Source: CAZWVM01 sp964637705
GTDB lineage: Bacteria > UBA8481
DNA length: 17,565 bases
Direction of reading: 5' to 3'
NCBI GenBank assembly: GCA_964637705.1
Contig: CAZWVM010000066.1
Location: 1 to 17,565, forward strand
The notes under the pieces are model-generated. The model did not search any database and was not told where the DNA came from. It worked only from the letters and a program-made list of their open reading frames with translations. Below are positions 15,901-17,565 of the stretch, piece by piece. The position numbers and the translations under genes are program-made. Within the stretch, counting starts at the first letter, position 1; each line of letters starts with the position of its first letter.

Positions 15901-17565
15901 GCCCAGGTCTGGGAGGTTTGCCAGGCCAGGGTCGCGACGAGAGGATCCACGGCCGTGTCGAGGGCGACGTTGCGGTCCGAGTCGGCATAGAGGCGGACGG
16001 TCTGGATGCGCGCGGGGCCTCCCGCCGGGCCATCGAACCGGACGGTGAAGAGAGTCAGGGTGTCCGAGGCGGCGCCCGCGACGGAGACCGAGGCGATCGC
16101 GGTGAGATCCGTGCCGTCGGGATTGATGTTGTTGGCGGCCGGAAGCAGGGGATGGACCGTCACCACGGCGGCGGCGCCCGCCGCGCGCACGGCGAAGGAA
16201 CGAGTCGACGAGGCCGCCGTGTTCGACGCCGTGTCGTCCGCCAGGACGCGCCAGTAGTAGGTCTCGGTCGCGAGCGCCGGCAGGGTGCAGGAAAGCGTCG
16301 TGGCCGTCGTCGCGCTGTCGACGCGCGTCGACGCGAAGGTGCCCGCCGTGTCCACCTGCAGGCGATAGCGGGCCAGGCCTGAGAATGCGTCCGTGCAGGC
16401 GCTCCAAGCAAAGGTGATGCCCGTGACGCTGGTTTCGGAGCCGTCGGCCGGCGCGACGAGGGAGGGCGTCGAGGGCGGCGCGGTGTCGATGCGGAAGGTG
16501 CGCGCCACCGCGTTGACCCAGTTCGAGGCGCTGTCCGCCGTGATGACGTACCACGTGTACGTGTCGTTGGCGCGCAGGGTATGCGTGGAGAACGTGGCCG
16601 AAGTCGTCGAATCCACGACCGTGTAGGCGAAGGAGCCGGACGTGTCGACCTTCAACTGGTAGCCGAAGATCCCCGAGATCGAGTCGCTGGAGGGGTTCCA
16701 GCGGAAGGTGATTGCGACCGCGTTGGTGTCCTCGGAGGCGGAGGGCGAAAGGAGCGCGAAGGGCGTCGGGGTGGTCGTGTCGATGCGGAAATACCGGCTG
16801 GCGGCCGTCGCCGTGTTCCCCGCGGAGTCGATGGCTGTGATGCGCCAGTGCCACGTCTCGTTGACGGGAAGAGTCCCGGTGAAGGAGAGGGAGGTCGTCG
16901 TGGAGTCGATGTAGGGCGCGGAGAAGGCCCCGGTCGAATCGATCTGCACGCGGTAGCGAGCCAGGCCGGAGAGGGAATCGGTCGAGGCGGTCCAGGTCAG
17001 GGTACCCGTCGCGACGTTCGTGTCCGCGGACGGGGCCGGCAGAAGCAGCCCCGGCGCCGAGGGTGGCGTTGTATCCACGCGGAAATAGCGGGAGGACGAG
17101 GCCGCCGCGTTGCCGGCGTCGTCAACGGCCGAGAGCCGCCAGGAGTAGGTGTCGTTGGCCGGCAGCGTGCATGTGCCTGATGTCGCCGACGTGAAGGAAT
17201 CGACGAGAAGCGAGATGAAGGTCCCGGCCGTGTCGATCTGCAGGCGGTAGCCCGCGAGTCCGGAGAGGGCGTCCGAGGAGGCGGTCCAGGCGAACGAGAG
17301 AGAGACGAGGTTCGTGTCCGAACCCTGAGCCGGGGAGAGGAGCGAGATGATGCCGGCCGGCGGGGCGGTGTCGACGAGGAGCATGCGGACGGCCGAGGTC
17401 GAGGTGTTCGTCGAGGAGTCGACCGCGACGACGCGCCAGTAATACGTGTCGTTGGCGAGGAGGTCACGCGAGGCCGTCGTTGCCGGCGTGAAGGAATCGA
17501 CGAGAAGCACCGTGAAGGTGCCGGCCGTGTCGATCTGCAGGCGGTAGCCGGCGAGAGTGCCCGAG
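9981..17565 (-). CDS. Giant Ig/FN3-repeat surface protein with C-terminal sorting-like domain (5' end off window)
   Basis: The frame is open from the right edge to TGA at 9983-9981, giving about 2527 visible residues. The apparent GTG start at 17510 lies inside a repeat (IDTAGTFT-VLLVDSFT), so the true start is upstream of the window. Layout by position: Ig/FN3-like repeats (17565-16200); four loop repeats (16190-14295); nine more Ig/FN3-like repeats (14295-11590); an FN3 domain (11585-11245); a beta-rich segment with WWSMRPG and GFYEIRAVV (~11235-10890); a further segment with LTRHFSSFILVAP (~10890-10330); and a C-terminal PNPY domain. No enzyme motif is seen. The likely role is as a long surface stalk or adhesin displayed through the last ~100 residues; that role is inference. 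The gene shares the loop-repeat family with the giant starting at 8752, and is translationally coupled to the PorV/PorQ-like barrel. Confidence 0.93.
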   Translation of the reverse strand, partial: SGTLAGYRLQIDTAGTFTVLLVDSFTPATTASRDLLANDTYYWRVVAVDSSTNTSTSAVRMLLVDTAPPAGIISLLSPAQGSDTNLVSLSFAWTASSDALSGLAGYRLQIDTAGTFISLLVDSFTSATSGTCTLPANDTYSWRLSAVDDAGNAAASSSRYFRVDTTPPSAPGLLLPAPSADTNVATGTLTWTASTDSLSGLARYRVQIDSTGAFSAPYIDSTTTSLSFTGTLPVNETWHWRITAIDSAGNTATAASRYFRIDTTTPTPFALLSPSASEDTNAVAITFRWNPSSDSISGIFGYQLKVDTSGSFAYTVVDSTTSATFSTHTLRANDTYTWYVITADSASNWVNAVARTFRIDTAPPSTPSLVAPADGSETSVTGITFAWSACTDAFSGLARYRLQVDTAGTFASTRVDSATTATTLSCTLPALATETYYWRVLADDTASNTAASSTRSFAVRAAGAAAVVTVHPLLPAANNINPDGTDLTAIASVSVAGAASDTLTLFTVRFDGPAGGPARIQTVRLYADSDRNVALDTAVDPLVATLAWQTSQTWAAAGLSRGISAGESYLVAVSLRDTTPVGETLQAIVPALSVKTAQRDTGPAAALSAPGVFTISYQSLTVVTVDSTAPSNASIVATAGNRTCVMVLSIDGSSGGDTLTRLYVALGGNAGATAVVDSVALYKDANENKAFDAALDVLAAVLPAAGGSLYGSASLAVQLPSWKGGAESFIIVVALRDTATAGDTLRASIPALGARTLYRETAPALAVLSPATFTVAAAEALLVVDPLRPSGASIAPAGLDLTAVMALTVGGDANDTLTVLSIGFEGNAGRAAQIDTVYLYRDVNQDGNFASGTDSLVAVLARTTDTIHVLAGARPLGASGRDSFLVIVSIRDTVAGGDTLRALVTTLGVKTARRETTPAISVPAPSQFVAESGVLTIVSILVNPNTASETIAPLNVDLTRLMSFTVLGAANDTLTILRVRLNGNAGQVSRLDYIAVYKDANRNGNFDSGTDPIVSLLGWITGQDYGMTAINHGLGAGGAESYVLVVSLKDTAPSGETIHARIQAATVKSSLKDSGPAIELAAPAAFTIYDLNPPSSFTLLSPAAGADTNRTGVELRWNSTTDAGSGLTSYKVQIARSLAFAPLVVDTSANLDRSLTPALAPDDTYYWRVIAYDANGNGRTSTDTRSFRIDVTPPSRAVPSNPADALETTSTTLAFSWSAAADTLSGLARHRLQVSPSPAFSSYILDSSVGAATSSARTLSGGAWYWRVAADDTAGNTSYSDSRRLTVISQGPSAPALVSPFANLETSGLSLLFRWSAATDTLSAITLYRLQIDTAGTFTAPLVDSACGLATEATRALAANTRYSWRVTVANAAGFTTASETRVLVTDTTCTVSLFSPPDSVTTSETRPTFVWISDGDTFTFQIGPDTSGIGLFIDSTQVVKTFQPADGLAARTYYWRVLAMDLALNRDSSAWRIFAIDTGGAVADTVDPLPFPLVSPAHGTCTNEVSVVLRWSLTSDTPTGVTRYRVTVGSDSVFSSQAIDSYVGSTTETFNARLTPNQAWYWYIRAYDGAGNNKSSLTVRAFTIDTVPPSAPTPLLAPVGGTETSAATITFRYSASTDTLSGLSHYLVQIDTSGTFASTLLTCTSATTSATLAGFSQETWYWRVAAVDQAGNLSAWGGDSFLVKRTGPSVPIPSSPVSGLYTSETTAGFDWTDAVSGGAAVRRYELQISTDSTFATLFASRTTPDTTSADTMAGLTETTWYWRVQAEDVLGNLSGWSSTAHFRVETSAPPAPSFSSPLQNALARGTSISFSWLLSGSVPPSGLGGYQLVLRDSAGVLMVDTSVLSSAVSYTLTLVGLGDTTYAARVRARTLAGTCGAWSETRTASLDSTPPVIPVCDSPVRGSETRATAVAFRVTGAFDTGPVPASLRYLFQVARSSTFNSTTTLATLTVADSVFTPAYVFSDSGTWWWRVAAMDSAGNVSAWTSAESFTRPAPADTTPPVAPGYLTVTPDDNLGMTLSWRESPSSDMDAGGQYNLYWNEGRDSAMPDTILTIIVHTGVETYTYLTSTDTTLRNGVYYRFKVRAQDRDGNEDRNAVTAGATARGSAATQCYAVILNPGAGRRVERNGGVQVMARIEGTSRGSAETLTFQFRADSTGSWWSMRPGAAGAGVNPLRVKGESRTVYGLHWDAAGDTTAAGGFYEIRAVVTTTAGAQSTALSTVIMMELRATGNSDSDLTDTVASGSSSLFSRVDARSRNAPALLLDGNDYVTLDFAALAGSLSSDTTTDMIEIRLSDDTTGSAERTELLRLIGRDTRAGRILTVTLPARWSSLNGNLGVDAVVTLTYDTALAWIDTWLRTVSLTALRDSLVVRGYSAVHGYETFYVSDSDPANRTLSFLTRHFSSFILVAPNAGSGGPGNQASLARFMVYPNPYRPNNADPSDGLPYNAASPRATGIIFDNLPAQVKIEVYTLRGERVFERTTFVNDGFVTWNVKNSANADDVASGYYIYIVTDLATGQKVTGKLAVIR
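9984..10300 (-). other. C-terminal type IX-like sorting / FlgD-Ig-like domain
   Basis: The last ~100 residues begin FMVYPNPYRPNN. They continue with ATGIIFDNLPAQVKIEVYTL, RGERVFERT, a TWNVKNSAN strand and SGYYIYIVTD, and end TGQKVTGKLAVIR. This matches the PNP...G-x-Y...K layout of type A sorting domains of secreted proteins in the FCB group, which is also close to the FlgD Ig-like fold. Both families would place it as the export and anchoring tag of the giant. Confidence is high for the fold type and moderate for true type IX export. Confidence 0.82.
11562..11569 (-). repeat. C8 homopolymer in coding strand (T-P-P linker)
   Basis: Eight consecutive C on the coding strand encode part of D-T-T-P-P-V-A at the start of the FN3 domain. 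A one-base slip would remove the rest of the giant, including its sorting domain. This is a possible contingency tract but is also explainable by GC-rich proline codons. Confidence 0.9.
11590..14295 (-). repeat. Downstream array of nine diverged Ig/FN3-like repeats
   Basis: Nine copies continue the YYWRVxAxDxAGN pattern with more divergence than the upstream array. One unit (about 13400-13110) is shorter and lacks the usual SGLxRYRLQID strand, reading SETRPTFVWISDGDTFTFQI instead. The last two units carry longer inserts. Two eight-base homopolymers fall in the T-P-P linkers of the final copies. Confidence 0.8.
11889..11896 (-). repeat. Second C8 homopolymer in coding strand (T-P-P linker)
   Basis: Another run of eight C encodes D-S-T-P-P-V-I between two Ig/FN3-like repeats, 327 nt upstream of the first tract in transcription. 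Other linkers of the same repeat family use mixed codons here (e.g. ACG CCA CCC), so the pure runs are not required by the protein sequence. Confidence 0.9.
14295..16190 (-). repeat. Block of four ~155-residue loop repeats nested inside the Ig/FN3-like array
   Basis: Loops are DSDRNVALD (~15987), DANENKAFD (~15517), DVNQDGNF (~15047) and DANRNGNFD (~14574). Each copy has PDGTDLTAIASVSVAG- or PAGLDLTAVMALTVGG-like openings, an xDTLTxLxVxFxGxAG strand, an ESY/ESF-V-V-SLRDT strand and GPAxxLxAPxxFT closing. The same unit occurs twelve times in the gene at 8752-1. The block is flanked on both sides by ~98-residue Ig/FN3-like repeats, as if inserted as a cassette. Confidence 0.82.
16200..17565 (-). 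repeat. Upstream array of ~98-99-residue Ig/FN3-like repeats
   Basis: At least four and a half copies are visible. Each reads TTPPSAPxLLxP-A, then TLTWTASTDSLSGLARYRVQID, then a short TGTFxxxxVDS segment, then LPxNETYYWRVxAxDSAGNT and SRYFRID. The VQIDT-equivalent site recurs on the plus strand at about 16342, 16636, 16930, 17224 and 17521, i.e. every 294-297 nt. The two rightmost copies share 29 identical nt from CCGGCCGTGTCGATCTGCAG. The array continues past the window edge. Confidence 0.85.

Noticed and set aside
17508..17510. GTG at 17510 as the start of the large minus-strand gene
   Set aside because: The frame continues upstream to the edge and the upstream codons encode another Ig/FN3-like repeat (SGTLAGYRLQIDTAG), so this GTG is an internal valine.

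Overview
The window is GC-rich, is coded almost wholly on the minus strand, and holds only three genes: two very large, repetitive, apparently secreted proteins that each run off an edge, and a small outer-membrane barrel between them. The PNPY-type C-terminal sorting-like domain, the PorV/PorQ-family barrel and the Ig/FN3-heavy architecture suggest an uncultured Gram-negative bacterium of the FCB/Elusimicrobiota/candidate-phylum kind that uses, or once used, type IX-like secretion. The exact phylum cannot be read from this window.

In transcription order (right to left): (1) 17565-9981, the C-terminal ~2527 residues of a giant surface protein. It is built from ~98-residue Ig/FN3-like repeats, a block of four ~155-residue repeats with Asp/Asn loops, a second Ig/FN3-like array, an FN3 domain, two uncharacterised beta-rich segments and a sorting-like C-terminus. 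(2) 9984-9034, a PorV/PorQ-family barrel whose ATG overlaps the stop of gene 1 by 4 nt. (3) 9033-8753, a 281-nt spacer, more AT-rich than the genes. It carries copies of a GGTGTCAGGCA core, a perfect 26-bp inverted repeat touching the barrel's stop codon, and a sigma70-like promoter. (4) 8752-1, a second giant secreted protein of at least 2917 residues with a clear signal peptide. It has six loop-containing repeats, four copies of a ~110-residue domain with an F-x-G core, a right-handed beta-helix, one FN3 domain and six more loop repeats.

The unifying observation is that one ~150-residue repeat family, with one D-x-[ND]-x-[ND]-type acidic loop per copy, occurs about 16 times across the two giants. 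The PorV-like gene is translationally coupled to a protein ending in a sorting-like domain. The simplest reading is a surface-display locus: large, possibly calcium-stiffened filamentous or adhesive proteins plus a dedicated outer-membrane shuttle. No enzyme catalytic site, RNA gene, CRISPR array or transposase gene was seen. Every long plus-strand frame is an Arg/Gly-rich shadow of these genes.
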